A stretch of DNA of 64,000 bases from Nocardioides donggukensis (GCF_014842875.1 NZ_JACYXZ010000001.1:992001-1056000); one strand, 5' to 3'. Shown: positions 43,620 through 52,854, counted from the first letter of the stretch. Notes: a model not told the origin generated them from the letters alone. Program-made: numbers and translations.

Positions 43620-43622
43620 GGT
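43593..43622 (+). promoter_or_regulatory. Promoter of the tRNA-Gln gene
   Basis: TTGGTG at 43593-43598 and TAAGGT at 43617-43622 are separated by 18 bases. Transcription would start near 43629, 36 bases before the tRNA. The -10 overlaps the TAA stop of the CPBP gene. Confidence 0.55.
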
Positions 43623-43664
43623 TTCTCCCCGGTCCTGACGGCGTTCGTCGCGGGGCCGAAACAG

Positions 43665-43736
43665 TGGGATATGGTGTAATTGGCAGCACGACTGGTTCTG
43701 GTCCAGTTAGTCAAGGTTCGAGTCCTTGTATCCCAG
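43665..43736 (+). tRNA. tRNA-Gln (CUG)
   Basis: A 72-base cloverleaf. The acceptor arms TGGGATA and TATCCCA pair fully, the anticodon stem is ACTGG/CCAGT, and the loop TTCTGGT has anticodon CTG at 43698-43700. The T-loop is TTCGAGT. CCA is not encoded. It decodes CAG glutamine codons and is presumably charged through GltX and GatCAB. Confidence 0.95.
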
Positions 43737-43762
43737 CGAGATCGGAGTCGTGAGGCCCCGAT

Positions 43763-43791
43763 TTGGTGCGACTCCCGGCCTTCGCTAGAGT
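43763..43791 (+). promoter_or_regulatory. Promoter of the tRNA-Glu gene
   Basis: TTGGTG at 43763-43768 and TAGAGT at 43786-43791 are 17 bases apart; transcription would start near 43798, 18 bases before the tRNA. The -35 is identical to that proposed for tRNA-Gln. Confidence 0.6.
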
Positions 43792-43815
43792 TTCGCCCGC
43801 TGCCCAGGCAGCGAC

Positions 43816-43888
43816 GCCCCCGTTGTGTAGTGGCCTAGCACGCCGCCCTCTCAAGGCGGTAGCGCCGGTTCGAATCCGGTCGGGGGTA
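43816..43888 (+). tRNA. tRNA-Glu (CUC)
   Basis: A 73-base cloverleaf with acceptor GCCCCCG/CGGGGGT, anticodon stem CCGCC/GGCGG and loop CTCTCAA with anticodon CTC at 43850-43852. T-loop TTCGAAT. CCA is not encoded. It decodes GAG glutamate codons and is the direct substrate of the nearby gltX product. Confidence 0.95.
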
Positions 43889-43895
43889 CGAGTGT

Positions 43896-43966
43896 CGAAC
43901 GGCCGCAATTGCGGCCGTTCGTCGCATTTCTGGCGCAGAACAGTGTCATTCGGCCGCAATTGCGGC
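43896..43966. repeat. Duplicated AATT-centred palindrome after tRNA-Glu
   Basis: A perfect 26-base palindrome at 43896-43921 (half-site CGAACGGCCGCAA) begins 8 bases after the tRNA. A shorter copy of its centre, GCCGCAATTGCGGC, is at 43953-43966. The first may end tRNA transcription although no T run follows. The rest of 43967-44010 shows nothing. Confidence 0.75.
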
Positions 43967-44010
43967 TCTTTGACAGGTCGCGCACCCCGGTCACAAACGG
44001 GCCGGGCGGG

Positions 44011-44415
44011 TCAGCCGGCCAGTGGCGGTTTCACCGCGAGCACCGGGCACTCGGCACCGAGCAGCACCCGCTGGGAGACCGAGCCGAGGAGCAGCTTGCC
44101 GACCGCGGAGCGACGGCGGACGCCGATGACCAGCAGGGCCGCGTCGGCCTCCTCGGCGGCGGCCAGGATCAGCTCGGCGACGTCGCGCCCCATGGGCTGG
44201 TGCACCTCCCCGGCCACGCCACACTCCGCGAGCCGTCGCTCGAGTGCCTCGAGGTCCTCGGCGCAGGCGTAGGTGTCGTCGCCCAGGGCGCCGCCGCGGG
44301 TGGCGTTGACGACGAGCAGCCGGGCGTCGCGCACCCGGGCCTCCTCGAGGGCCGCGTCGAGTGCCGCCGTGCCGGGCGGGTCGGGGGAGTAGCCCACCAC
44401 GATCGTCGTTCCCAC
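44011..44415 (-). CDS. Universal stress protein (UspA family)
   Basis: A 134-residue single-domain UspA protein: TTIVVGYSPDPPGTAALDAAL at the start and the ATP-binding segment IGVRRRSAVGKLLLGSVSQRVLLGAECPVLAV, matching the G-2x-G-9x-G(S/T) pattern. It probably binds ATP in the cytosol and is induced by stress or growth arrest. The start GTG at 44415 was preferred because AGAGG lies 8 bases upstream; a GTG at 44424 is the alternative. It is divergent from the Ada-AlkA gene. Confidence 0.88.
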   Translation of the reverse strand: MGTTIVVGYSPDPPGTAALDAALEEARVRDARLLVVNATRGGALGDDTYACAEDLEALERRLAECGVAGEVHQPMGRDVAELILAAAEEADAALLVIGVRRRSAVGKLLLGSVSQRVLLGAECPVLAVKPPLAG

Positions 44416-44529
44416 AGTGCCCACCTCTCGCCTCGCCCGGAGCACCAGCATCGCATCCCTGTCGAGAACGGCCGCGGCCGTGTCCGATTCCCGCGAGAGC
44501 GAGCCGAGGACGTGAGGCAGGATGGGGTC

Positions 44530-46029
44530 ATGCACCACGACCCGGAATCCTGCTACCGCGCGGTGAAGAGCCGTGACCGGCGCTTCGACGGCGTCTTCTA
44601 CACCGGGGTCACCAGCACCGGGATCTACTGCCGGCCGTCCTGCCCGGCGCGGACCCCCGCGCTGCGCAACGTGCGGTTCTACCCGACGTCGGCGGCGGCC
44701 CAGGCCGCCGGCTTCCGGGCCTGCAAGCGCTGCCTCCCCGACGCCACCCCGGGCAGCCCGGACTGGGACGTGGCCGCCGACGTCGCGGGGCGGGCCATGC
44801 GGCTGATCGCGGACGGTGTCGTGGACCGCGAGGGCGTCGACGGACTGGCGGCCCGGGTCGGCTACACGCCACGCCACCTCAGCCGGCTGCTCAGCGCGCA
44901 GCTCGGAGCCGGGCCGCTGGCCCTGGCCCGGGCACGTCGCGCCCAGACCGCGCGCACGCTCATCGAGACCACCGGCCTCGGGTTCGCCGACGTCGCCCAC
45001 GCCGCCGGCTTCTCCAGCGTCCGCCAGTTCAACGAGACCGTGCGCGAGGTCTACGCGACCTCGCCCACCCGTCTGCGCGGCCGGCGGGGAGGGGACGCCA
45101 CGTCGGGCCAGCTCACGCTCCGGCTGGCGGTCCGCACCCCGTTCGCCGGCCGCGCCCTGCTCGACTTCCTGGCCCACCACGTCGTCACCGGGGTCGAGGT
45201 GGCCGGCGACGGGTGGTACGCCCGCACCCTCGACCTGCCGCACGGCCCGGGCACGCTGCGCCTGGAGCTGGCCGACCACCGCGTCGCGGGCGAGACCGCC
45301 TTCGTCCGGGCCACGCTCGGGCTCGAGGACCTGCGCGACACCTCGGCCGCGGTCGAGCGGGCCCGCCGGCTCCTCGACGCCGACTGCGACCCGTTGGCGG
45401 TGGACGACCACCTCGCCGGCGACCCGGTCATCGGCGGGCTGGTGCGCGCCACCCCGGGGCTGCGGGTCCCGGGGCAGGTCGACGGCGACGAGACCGCGAT
45501 CCGCACGGTCATCGGCCAGCAGGTCAGCGTCGCGGGGGCGCGCACCGTCACCGGCCGCCTGGTGGCAGCGCACGGCCGGCCGGTCGACACCCGCGTCCCC
45601 GGGCTCACCCACCTCTTCCCGACGGCCGACGCCCTGGCCGCGCTGGCACCCGAGGAGCTGCCGATGCCGCGCTCCCGCGGTCGGGCGCTGGTGGCCCTCT
45701 GCGGGCTGATCGCGGACGGGGACCTGTCGCTGGACCGTGGTCCGGACCGGGACGAGGTACGCCGCCGCCTGGTCGCGGTGCCCGGCATCGGACCCTGGAC
45801 GGCCGACTACGTCGCCATGCGGGCCCTCGCCCACCCCGACGTGTTCCTGCCCACCGACATCGGTGTGCGCAACGCGCTGCGCGGGCTGGGTGACCCGACG
45901 CCCGAGGGCCCCAGGTCGGCCGATCCCGCAGCGCTGGCCGAGGCCTGGCGCCCGTGGCGCTCCTACGCGCTCATGCACCTGTGGAACACCCTGATGCCCG
46001 AGACCACCGCCGACACCGAGGAGTGCTGA
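44530..46029 (+). CDS. Ada-AlkA fusion: methyl-sensing regulator and 3-methyladenine glycosylase
   Basis: A 499-residue fusion for alkylation repair. The Ada N-terminal zinc domain has four cysteines at 34, 38, 65 and 68; Cys34 corresponds to the methyl-phosphotriester acceptor. An AraC-type HTH follows (about 85-180, [21 protein letters not shown]). The AlkA domain has an HhH-GPD motif, [16 protein letters not shown], and the catalytic aspartate in [14 protein letters not shown]. It should excise 3-methyladenine-type lesions and activate transcription when methylated. The ogt gene starts one base after its stop, giving a compact adaptive-response operon. The divergent neighbour is a Usp gene. 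Confidence 0.93.
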   Translation: MHHDPESCYRAVKSRDRRFDGVFYTGVTSTGIYCRPSCPARTPALRNVRFYPTSAAAQAAGFRACKRCLPDATPGSPDWDVAADVAGRAMRLIADGVVDREGVDGLAARVGYTPRHLSRLLSAQLGAGPLALARARRAQTARTLIETTGLGFADVAHAAGFSSVRQFNETVREVYATSPTRLRGRRGGDATSGQLTLRLAVRTPFAGRALLDFLAHHVVTGVEVAGDGWYARTLDLPHGPGTLRLELADHRVAGETAFVRATLGLEDLRDTSAAVERARRLLDADCDPLAVDDHLAGDPVIGGLVRATPGLRVPGQVDGDETAIRTVIGQQVSVAGARTVTGRLVAAHGRPVDTRVPGLTHLFPTADALAALAPEELPMPRSRGRALVALCGLIADGDLSLDRGPDRDEVRRRLVAVPGIGPWTADYVAMRALAHPDVFLPTDIGVRNALRGLGDPTPEGPRSADPAALAEAWRPWRSYALMHLWNTLMPETTADTEEC

Positions 46030-46030
46030 G

Positions 46031-46513
46031 ATGTGGACCGTGATGGAGTCCCCCGTGGGGGAGCTGAGGATCGTCGAGCGGCACGGATCGCTCGCGGCGA
46101 TCGAGTTCGCGCCGTTCCACCCGCCCGGTGACGGCCGCCCGCTCGGTGCGCGGGCCGACGACGACCCGCTCCTGGACCGCGCCGTCCGGCAGCTGACGGC
46201 GTACTTCGCGGGGGAGCTGACCGTCTTCGACCTGCCCCTCGCTCCGGTCGGCACCGAGTTCCAGCAGCGGGTCTGGAAGGAGCTGCTGGAGATCGGCTAC
46301 GGCCGCACCGCGTCGTACGGCGAGATCGCGCACCGGCTCGGCCACACCAACGCCGCGTCCCGAGCGGTCGGACTGGCGAACGGCCGCAACCCGATCCCGA
46401 TCGTGATCCCGTGCCACCGGGTGATCGGGGCGAACGGCACGCTCACCGGGTACGCCGGCGGGCTGGAGCGCAAGCAGACCCTGCTGGACCTCGAGCAGGA
46501 GTCGCTGTTCTGA
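46031..46513 (+). CDS. ogt: Methylated-DNA-protein cysteine methyltransferase
   Basis: A 160-residue suicide enzyme that transfers the alkyl group from O6-methylguanine in DNA to its own cysteine. The active site is [10 protein letters not shown] with Cys128, preceded by the helix-turn-helix [19 protein letters not shown] and the arginine finger. The N-terminal domain opens with [11 protein letters not shown]. The ATG follows the Ada-AlkA stop by one base, so the two repair activities are co-translated. The next frame appears to continue directly from its stop codon. Confidence 0.95.
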   Translation: MWTVMESPVGELRIVERHGSLAAIEFAPFHPPGDGRPLGARADDDPLLDRAVRQLTAYFAGELTVFDLPLAPVGTEFQQRVWKELLEIGYGRTASYGEIAHRLGHTNAASRAVGLANGRNPIPIVIPCHRVIGANGTLTGYAGGLERKQTLLDLEQESLF

Positions 46514-46554
46514 GCCGGCCGGCCGACCCCCGTGCACGGGCCGTCACGGGTGGG

Positions 46555-47319
46555 GTGCTGTCGGTCGGCCTGGGCGCCGGCCTGTTCGCGGCGCTCCTGG
46601 CCGGACAGGGACGACGGGTGCGGGCCCGCATCGCGTGCCTGCCCGCGGCCGTCGAGCCGGACGGCCGGCACGGGCGACCCGCCGACCCGCCCTGGCACCT
46701 GGTGGTGCTCGGGGACTCGGTCGCCGCGGGGGTCGGCGTTCCCCACCACGGGGTGTCGTTGGCCGGCCTCCTCGCCGAGCGCCTGGTCGGCTCGACGTCC
46801 GGCTCGACGATGGGGCCGACGTCCGGGAGCAGGTGCGTACGGCGCTCGGTCGTCGCCGGCGCCGGGCTGACCGCGGCCGGTGTCCTCGCGGCCGCCGAGG
46901 AGTGCGGCGACCTCGCGACGGCTGACGCCGTGGTGGTCTCGGTGGGGGTCAACGACACCAAGAACCTGCACTCGGTCCGGCGCTGGAGGCGTGAGCTCAC
47001 GGCGCTGCTGGACGGCGTCACCCGAGCCGCCCCGGGCACGCCGGTGGTGCTGCTGGGGATCCCGCCGCTGCACCGGTTCGTGGCGCTGCCCGCGCCGTTG
47101 CGGCACGTCCTGGGCGCGCGCGGTCGGCGTCTGGACGGCATCGGACGGAGGGTGGCCACGGGGTTCCCCGCCGTGCGCCGGGTCGAGCTCGACGACCCCG
47201 ACCTGCTCGTCGTCCCCGACCCGTTCGCCGTGGACGGCTTCCATCCCTCGGAGCGACTCCACGCGGCGTTCGCCGAGCGGATCCACCGGGTGCTGGGCGA
47301 GGTGCCGACGTCCGGGTAG
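46555..47319 (+). CDS. SGNH/GDSL-family hydrolase
   Basis: A 254-residue esterase-like protein of the SGNH fold. Block I is VVLGDSVAAGVGVP with the catalytic serine, block III lies in VVVSVGVNDTKN, and block V DGFHPSERLHAAFAERI carries the Asp and His. A hydrophobic N-terminus (LSVGLGAGLFAALLAG) before a basic stretch suggests an uncleaved membrane anchor or signal. The start is uncertain: GTG 46555 is the first standard codon, although the frame is open back to the ogt stop. The substrate is unknown. The gene converges on the IclR regulator. Confidence 0.8.
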   Translation: MLSVGLGAGLFAALLAGQGRRVRARIACLPAAVEPDGRHGRPADPPWHLVVLGDSVAAGVGVPHHGVSLAGLLAERLVGSTSGSTMGPTSGSRCVRRSVVAGAGLTAAGVLAAAEECGDLATADAVVVSVGVNDTKNLHSVRRWRRELTALLDGVTRAAPGTPVVLLGIPPLHRFVALPAPLRHVLGARGRRLDGIGRRVATGFPAVRRVELDDPDLLVVPDPFAVDGFHPSERLHAAFAERIHRVLGEVPTSG

Positions 47320-47335
47320 GCCCGGACCCGGCCCA

Positions 47336-48058
47336 CTACTCCGCGGCGGCCCTCCGCAGCGACTCCGAGAGCCGCTCGGCGGCGGCGAGCACGGCCGGCG
47401 CGTGCATCCGGCCCGGCTGGCGGGAGAGCCGCTCCAGGGGGCCGGAGACGGAGACGGCCGCGATGATCTTGCCGCTGGGGGAGCGGACCGGTGCCGAGAC
47501 CGAGGCCACGCCCTGCTCCCGCTCGCCGACGGACTGGGCCCAGCCGCGGCGCCGGATCCCGGACAGCGCGGTCGCCGAGTAGGCGGCGTTCTGCAGGCCC
47601 CGGTGCATGCGCTCGGGGTCCTCCCACGCCAGCAGCACCTGGGCGGCCGAACCGGCCCGCATCGTCAGCTGGGAGCCGACCGGGATGGTGTCCCGCAGCC
47701 CGCTGGGCCGCTCGGCGGCGGCCACGCAGACCCGGTGCTCGCCCTGGCGCCGCCACAGCTGGGCCGACTCGCCGGTGATGTCCCGGAGCCGGGCCAGGAC
47801 CGGGCCGGCGGCGGCGAGCAGCCGGTCCTCGCCGGCCGCGGCGGAGAGCTCGGCCAGCCGCGGACCCAGCACGAAGCGTCCCTGCAGGTCGCGTGCGACC
47901 AGGCGGTGGTGCTCGAGGGCGACGGCCAGACGGTGCGCCGTGGGCCGGGCCAGCCCGGTGCCGGCGACGAGTCCGGCCAGGGTCGCCGGCCCGGCCTCCA
48001 GGGCGGCGAGCACCAGGGCGGCCTTGTCGAGCACTCCGACTCCGCTAGTGTTGTCCAT
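47336..48058 (-). CDS. IclR-family regulator divergent from leuCD
   Basis: A 240-residue IclR-type protein: N-terminal winged helix (about 8-70, [22 protein letters not shown]) and a C-terminal IclR effector domain with [18 protein letters not shown]. Divergence from leuCD, with 88 bases between, matches the NdgR/LtbR group, which controls leucine-pathway genes in Streptomyces and Corynebacterium. Start ATG 48058 is supported by CAGTAT (minus strand 48070-48065) six bases upstream, a leaderless -10. The palindrome CCATATGG (48055-48062) straddles this start and may be part of an autoregulatory operator. Confidence 0.87.
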   Translation of the reverse strand: MDNTSGVGVLDKAALVLAALEAGPATLAGLVAGTGLARPTAHRLAVALEHHRLVARDLQGRFVLGPRLAELSAAAGEDRLLAAAGPVLARLRDITGESAQLWRRQGEHRVCVAAAERPSGLRDTIPVGSQLTMRAGSAAQVLLAWEDPERMHRGLQNAAYSATALSGIRRRGWAQSVGEREQGVASVSAPVRSPSGKIIAAVSVSGPLERLSRQPGRMHAPAVLAAAERLSESLRRAAAE

Positions 48059-48103
48059 ATGGCAATACTGCCGTCTCAGATCATGGGATGCAAGCGCTAG
48101 CAT
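48055..48103. promoter_or_regulatory. Divergent promoter region of the iclR-type gene and leuCD
   Basis: It contains the palindrome CCATATGG (48055-48062), a leaderless -10 CAGTAT for the minus-strand regulator (48070-48065) and TAGCAT (48098-48103) as a candidate -10 for leuC. The leuC ATG is then reached through an untranslated region with a GGAGGAG ribosome binding site. Confidence 0.45.
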
Positions 48104-48146
48104 GTGTGACCTGAGGATCCAGTCGAAGCGGGATGCAGGAGGAGTC

Positions 48147-49568
48147 ATGGGTCGGACCCTGGCGGAGAAGGTGTGGGACGAGCACGTCGTCCGGAGTGCG
48201 CAGGGCGAGCCGGACCTGCTCTACATCGACCTCCATCTCATCCACGAGGTGACCTCCCCTCAGGCCTTCGAGGGTCTGCGCCTGGCCGGCCGGGAGGTCC
48301 GCCGCCCGGACCTGACGCTGGCCACCGAGGACCACAACGTCCCCACCCTCGACTGGGACAAGCCGATCGCGGACCCGGTCTCGCGCACCCAGGTCGACAC
48401 GCTGCGCCGCAACGCCGGGGAGTTCGGCGTCCGGCTGCACCCGCTCGGCGACGTCGAGCAGGGCATCGTGCACGTGGTCGGTCCGCAGCTCGGCCTGACC
48501 CAGCCGGGGATGACGATCGTCTGCGGGGACTCGCACACCAGCACCCACGGCGCCTTCGGCGCGATCGCGTTCGGGATCGGCACGTCGGAGGTCGAGCACG
48601 TGCTGGCCACGCAGACCCTCATGCAGGCGAAGCCGAAGACGATGTCGGTCACGATCGACGGCAGCCTCCCGGCCGGGGTGACCGCGAAGGACATGGTCCT
48701 CACCCTCATCGCGCACACGGGCACCGGCGGCGGCCAGGGCTACATCGTGGAGTACCGCGGGCAGGCCATCGAGGAGCTGTCGATGGAGGGCCGGATGACG
48801 GTCTGCAACATGTCCATCGAGTGGGGCGCCAAGGCCGGCCTGATCGCCCCCGACGAGACCACCTTCGCCTACATCGAGGGCCGCCCCGAGGCGCCGCGCG
48901 GCGCGGACTGGGAGGCCGCCGTCGCGCACTGGCGGACGCTGGTCACCGACGACGACGCCACGTTCGACAAGGAGATCGTGCTCGACGCCTCGACGATGAC
49001 GCCGTTCGTGACCTGGGGCACCAACCCCGGTCAGGGCGTGCCGCTGGGGGGCACGGTGCCGGCCCCCGAGGACTTCGAGGAGCCGAACGCCCGGGTCGCC
49101 ACCGAGAAGGCCCTGGAGTACATGGGCCTGACCGCCGGCACGCCGATGCGCGACATCCGCGTCGACACCGTCTTCGTCGGCTCGTGCACCAACGGCCGGA
49201 TCGAGGACCTGCGACTGGCCGCGGAGGTGATCCGCGGTCACCGGGTCGCCGCCGGGACCCGGCTGCTGGTCGTCCCCGGCTCGGTCCGGGTCCGGCTGCA
49301 GGCCGAGGAGGAGGGACTGGACCTGGTGTTCAAGGAGGCGGGAGCCGAGTGGCGGGGTGCCGGGTGCTCGATGTGCCTCGGCATGAACCCGGACCAGCTG
49401 GCCCCCCAGGAGCGCAGCGCCTCGACCTCCAACCGCAACTTCGAGGGCCGTCAGGGCAAGGGCGGTCGCACCCACCTGGTGTCCGTGCCGGTCGCGGCCG
49501 CGACGGCGGTCCGCGGCACCCTGTCCTCGCCCGCAGACCTGGGCCCGACCACCGAGGGAGACGACTGA
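48147..49568 (+). CDS. leuC: 3-isopropylmalate dehydratase large subunit
   Basis: LeuC carries the [4Fe-4S] cluster of isopropylmalate isomerase (leucine pathway) and also isomerises citramalate for isoleucine made via CimA. The 473-residue protein has substrate motifs [11 protein letters not shown] and [14 protein letters not shown]. Cluster cysteines are in [11 protein letters not shown] and [11 protein letters not shown]. Start ATG 48147 has a strong GGAGGAG ribosome binding site. leuD follows after one base. The divergent IclR regulator probably controls the pair; no leader peptide was seen here, unlike the other branched-chain units. Confidence 0.96.
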   Translation: MGRTLAEKVWDEHVVRSAQGEPDLLYIDLHLIHEVTSPQAFEGLRLAGREVRRPDLTLATEDHNVPTLDWDKPIADPVSRTQVDTLRRNAGEFGVRLHPLGDVEQGIVHVVGPQLGLTQPGMTIVCGDSHTSTHGAFGAIAFGIGTSEVEHVLATQTLMQAKPKTMSVTIDGSLPAGVTAKDMVLTLIAHTGTGGGQGYIVEYRGQAIEELSMEGRMTVCNMSIEWGAKAGLIAPDETTFAYIEGRPEAPRGADWEAAVAHWRTLVTDDDATFDKEIVLDASTMTPFVTWGTNPGQGVPLGGTVPAPEDFEEPNARVATEKALEYMGLTAGTPMRDIRVDTVFVGSCTNGRIEDLRLAAEVIRGHRVAAGTRLLVVPGSVRVRLQAEEEGLDLVFKEAGAEWRGAGCSMCLGMNPDQLAPQERSASTSNRNFEGRQGKGGRTHLVSVPVAAATAVRGTLSSPADLGPTTEGDD

Positions 49569-49569
49569 G

Positions 49570-50178
49570 ATGGACGCGTTCACCACCCACACCGGCGTCG
49601 GGGTCCCGCTGCGCCGCAGCAACGTCGACACCGACCAGATCATCCCCGCGGTCTACCTCAAGCGGGTCACCCGCACCGGCTTCGAGGACGGGCTCTTCGC
49701 GGCCTGGCGCAACGACCCGGACTTCGTGCTCAACCGCAGCGCGTACGCCGCCGGCTCGGTGCTGGTGGCCGGCCCGGACTTCGGCACCGGCTCCTCGCGC
49801 GAGCACGCCGTGTGGGCGCTGCAGAACTACGGGTTCAAGGCCGTGATCTCGGCCCGGTTCGCCGACATCTTCCGAGGCAACGCGGGCAAGGCCGGCCTGC
49901 TGGCCGCCGAGGTCGACGACAAGGTCGTGCAGAGGCTCTGGGAGCACCTCGAGGCGAACCCGGGCGCGAGCGTCACCGTGGACCTGACGTCGAGGACGGT
50001 CCGCGCCGGGGAGGGCGAGGAGGCGATCGTCGACTCGTTCGACATCGACGACTACACCCGCTGGCGGCTCCTCGAGGGTCTCGACGACATCGGGATCACC
50101 CTCGGTCACGACGCCGACATCGCGGCGTACGAGGCGGGTCGGCCGGCCTGGAAGCCGGCCACCCAGCATGCTCGCTGA
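49570..50178 (+). CDS. leuD: 3-isopropylmalate dehydratase small subunit
   Basis: LeuD is the swivel-domain partner of LeuC. The 202-residue protein has [21 protein letters not shown] and the loop [21 protein letters not shown], which closes the active site. It starts one base after the leuC stop, so the subunits are co-translated. Length is normal. The following gene, an alpha/beta hydrolase, is 75 bases away with its own GAAGGA ribosome binding site. Confidence 0.96.
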   Translation: MDAFTTHTGVGVPLRRSNVDTDQIIPAVYLKRVTRTGFEDGLFAAWRNDPDFVLNRSAYAAGSVLVAGPDFGTGSSREHAVWALQNYGFKAVISARFADIFRGNAGKAGLLAAEVDDKVVQRLWEHLEANPGASVTVDLTSRTVRAGEGEEAIVDSFDIDDYTRWRLLEGLDDIGITLGHDADIAAYEAGRPAWKPATQHAR

Positions 50179-50253
50179 CTGATCGGGCACCGGGAGGGCT
50201 CCGACCCGTCCCGGCCTCGCGCCGGTCCGGGAGAGCGCGAAGGAAGGTGTCGC

Positions 50254-51090
50254 ATGCCCGAGCTCACGTCCCACGACCTGACCCTGCACTACGAGGACAC
50301 CGGCGGTGACGGCCGCCCGGTCGTGCTGATCCACGGCTGGCCGCTGAGCGGGGCCTCGTGGGCGCACCAGGTGCCGGCCCTCTCCGGCGCCGGCTACCGG
50401 GTGATCACCTACGACCGCCGCGGCTTCGGCGAGTCGGAGAAGCCGGAGACCGGCTACGACTACGACACCCTCGCCGCGGACCTGGACGCGCTGCTCACCG
50501 AGCTCGACCTCGAACAGGTCACGCTGGTCGGCTTCTCGATGGGCGGCGGCGAGGTGGCGCGCTACGTCGGCCGGTACGGCGAGCAGCGGCTCGCGTCCGT
50601 CGTGTTCGCCGGTGCCGTCCCGCCGTACCTGCTGAAGACCGACGACAACCCCGAGGGTGGGCTGGGCGACGACGACGCGCACGGCATGGAGCAGGGCGTG
50701 GCCAGCGACCGCACGGGGTTCCTCGAGGGCTTCATGCCCGCGTTCTTCTCCGCGGGGGAGGAGCTGAAGGTCAGCGAGGAGCAGGTGCAGGAGGCGCTGG
50801 CGATGGCCGAGCCGGCCCGGGACGAGGCGGTGCTGCTCTGCATCGGCTCGTTTGCGCGCACCGACTTCCGCGAGGACCTGGCCGAGATCCGGGTGCCGGC
50901 GCTGGTGCTGCACGGAGGCAGCGACGGGATCGTGCCCTTCGAGGTCTCGGGCCGGCGCACCCACGAGTCCGTCGCCGGCAGCTCGTTGGTCGTGATCGAC
51001 GGCGGGCCGCACGGTTTCAACGTCAGTCACGCCGACGAGTTCAACACCGCGCTATTGGACTTCCTGGCAACCTCGACGTCGGGCGACTGA
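50254..51090 (+). CDS. Alpha/beta hydrolase, haloperoxidase-like
   Basis: A 278-residue alpha/beta hydrolase of the cofactor-free haloperoxidase/esterase group. The oxyanion region is VVLIHGWPLSGASW, the nucleophile elbow GFSMGGGEVARYVG, the acid in GGSDGIVPF and the histidine in GGPHGFNVSHADEFN. Such enzymes are mainly esterases or perhydrolases; the natural substrate is unknown. Start ATG 50254 has GAAGGA 9 bases upstream. It may be cotranscribed with leuCD but need not be. Strong hairpins follow its stop. Confidence 0.88.
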   Translation: MPELTSHDLTLHYEDTGGDGRPVVLIHGWPLSGASWAHQVPALSGAGYRVITYDRRGFGESEKPETGYDYDTLAADLDALLTELDLEQVTLVGFSMGGGEVARYVGRYGEQRLASVVFAGAVPPYLLKTDDNPEGGLGDDDAHGMEQGVASDRTGFLEGFMPAFFSAGEELKVSEEQVQEALAMAEPARDEAVLLCIGSFARTDFREDLAEIRVPALVLHGGSDGIVPFEVSGRRTHESVAGSSLVVIDGGPHGFNVSHADEFNTALLDFLATSTSGD

Positions 51091-51106
51091 CCCAGCCTGT
51101 GACGAA

Positions 51107-51176
51107 TTCCCTTGTGTGCAAGGGAAAAGTCCCAAAGAGTCCCGGCCGCGACGCGGCCGGGACTCCTCCATTTGGG
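51107..51176. terminator. Two hairpins between the hydrolase and HU genes
   Basis: First: TTCCCTTG (51107-51114) with CAAGGGAA (51119-51126), a tetraloop stem followed by AAAG. Second: AGTCCCGGCCGC (51138-51149) with its exact complement at 51153-51164, extended by outer CCCAAA/TTTGGG arms (51131-51136, 51171-51176). The second is a strong terminator lacking a U run. The remaining gap to 51316 is AT-richer and probably holds the HU promoter. Confidence 0.7.
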
Positions 51177-51316
51177 CGATTCGCCGACGGAACGCCCAGA
51201 AAATAGGCCACTGTTGAGCGCGCGTGGTGATTGTGGCGAGGGCCACGAATACCTAGCGTGCGTTTAGGAAAGTCGGTCATGAGTCCGGCTTCAGGCGTTC
51301 ATTGGAAGGGAAACTA

Positions 51317-52033
51317 GTGAACAAGTCACAACTCATCGACGCGCTCTCCGCGCGATACGAGGGGAACCGCAAGGCGGCGTCTCACGCGCTCGAGTCCGTC
51401 CTGGACACGATCACTCGCGAGGTGGCCCGCGGCGAGAAGGTCGCGATCACGGGCTTCGGCTCGTTCGAGAAGCGGGTCCGCGAGGCGCGGTGGGTGCGCA
51501 ACCCCCGCACCGGCGAGCGCATGAAGGCCAAGAAGACCGCCGTGCCCAAGTTCACCCCGGGGGCGGACCTCAAGAACGTCATCTCCGGAGCCAAGAAGCT
51601 GCCGAAGCTGTCTGCGGTGCAGAAGGCGACCGCCCCGGCCCGCAAGGCGGCCGCCGCGGCGACCGCGCCGGCGCGTGCCGCCGCGGGGGCGGCGAAGAAG
51701 AGCACCGCCAAGAAGGCGCCGGCCAAGAAGGCGTCGACGACCAAGTCCACGGCCTCGACGTCGACGGCCAAGAAGGCTCCTGCCAAGAAGACCGCCACGA
51801 AGTCGACGGCAACGAAGTCGACGGCCAAGAAGGCGCCCGCGAAGAAGTCCGCCGCGAAGAAGGCGCCGGCGAAGAAGACGTCGGCCTCCAAGTCGACGGC
51901 CTCGTCGTCGACGGCGAAGAAGGCACCTGCGAAGAAGTCCACCGCGAAGAAGGCGCCCGCCAAGAAGGCTCCTGCGAAGAAGGCCCCTGCCAAGAAGTCC
52001 ACTGCGAAGAAGGCCCCCGCCAAGAAGGCCTGA
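51317..52033 (+). CDS. hupB: HU-type nucleoid protein with lysine-rich tail
   Basis: HU binds and compacts DNA. Residues about 1-90 are the classic HU fold ([16 protein letters not shown], then [15 protein letters not shown] and [19 protein letters not shown]). Residues about 105-238 are a low-complexity tail of KKAPAKK/KKSTAKK units resembling eukaryotic histone H1 and mycobacterial HupB or Streptomyces HupS; it has around twenty lysine pairs. The GTG start has a GGAAGGG ribosome binding site; an in-frame ATG 15 bases upstream is less likely. Position next to leuCD and near cofC and gpsA matches mycobacteria. The tail's tandem DNA repeats make its length likely to vary among strains. Confidence 0.95.
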   Translation: MNKSQLIDALSARYEGNRKAASHALESVLDTITREVARGEKVAITGFGSFEKRVREARWVRNPRTGERMKAKKTAVPKFTPGADLKNVISGAKKLPKLSAVQKATAPARKAAAAATAPARAAAGAAKKSTAKKAPAKKASTTKSTASTSTAKKAPAKKTATKSTATKSTAKKAPAKKSAAKKAPAKKTSASKSTASSSTAKKAPAKKSTAKKAPAKKAPAKKAPAKKSTAKKAPAKKA

Positions 52034-52106
52034 ACCTCTCAGTGCGTCGTGCGGCGCCCCACTGCCGAGTCCCGGCGGTCGGGCGCCGCGCGGCGTCCGG
52101 GGGCGG

Positions 52107-52733
52107 TCACCTGCCGCTGGCCAGGGCGGTCTCCGTCCCGACCCCCAGCACCAGCGCACGGCCCAGGTCGCCGACGTCGTCGACGTCGTGGCGCAGCGAG
52201 GCGATCCGCCCGGGGATCTCGGTGGCACCGGCCCGCAGGTGTGCCGCTCTCGAGCCCACGCCGAAGTGCGGGTCGAAGTGCCCGACGGCTGCGGCGTACA
52301 TCGTCGTCCCGGTCCCGTGGGCGTCGGCCACGAACGCGGCTCCTCCCGCCGGGACCTGTGCCAGCGCGCCCGCCAGGTCCTCGGGTCGCAGCGCGGGCAG
52401 GTCCGCGCACAACGCGGCCAGCCCGGAGCCCGGCCAGCGGCGCACGGCCTCGTGGGCGGCCTGGACCAGCGTCGCGTTCAGGTCCCCGCTCACCCCGTCC
52501 GGCAGCACGGTGCACCCCCGCTCGCGGGCGGTCGCCGCGAACGCGTGGTCGTCGGTCACCACCATCACCTCGCCCACCGAGGCGGTGGCGCGGGCGGCCG
52601 TGATCGTGTCCAGGGCGAAGGCGGCCGCCAGCCGCTGCCGCTGGTCGTCGGGCAGGCCCGCCAGCCGGGACTTGCCGCGCACCGGCGGCTTCACCGGCAC
52701 CAGGACGGTGAAGGAGGTCGCTGCGGTGGTCAC
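52107..52733 (-). CDS. cofC: 2-phospho-L-lactate/phosphoenolpyruvate guanylyltransferase (F420)
   Basis: CofC (FbiD in mycobacteria) activates 2-phospholactate or PEP with GTP for coenzyme F420 synthesis. The 208-residue protein opens with FTVLVPVKPPVRGKSRLAG, the nucleotide-binding loop of this transferase family. It has LAALCADLPALRPEDLAGAL with the metal aspartate, and HGTGTTMYAA near the substrate site. Start GTG 52733 was chosen because upstream sequence in frame is antisense to plsC and lacks homology. No other F420 gene is in the window. The adjacency to hupB and gpsA matches the fbiD locus of M. tuberculosis. Confidence 0.88.
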   Translation of the reverse strand: MTTAATSFTVLVPVKPPVRGKSRLAGLPDDQRQRLAAAFALDTITAARATASVGEVMVVTDDHAFAATARERGCTVLPDGVSGDLNATLVQAAHEAVRRWPGSGLAALCADLPALRPEDLAGALAQVPAGGAAFVADAHGTGTTMYAAAVGHFDPHFGVGSRAAHLRAGATEIPGRIASLRHDVDDVGDLGRALVLGVGTETALASGR

Positions 52734-52854
52734 CCGGGAATCCTGCCACCACGCCGACCGGCAGCGCGGACCACGCTCCCCGGGGCGGAGTGCCGGTAGC
52801 CTGCTCGCGGACCCGGCGCCTGGCGCGATGGCCGCCGACGACGAAGGGGGAACG

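Noticed and set aside
43665..43966. A tRNA-associated genomic island or prophage attachment site
   Set aside because: No integrase, no duplicated tRNA 3' end and flanking genes are core; kept only as a question about the palindrome.
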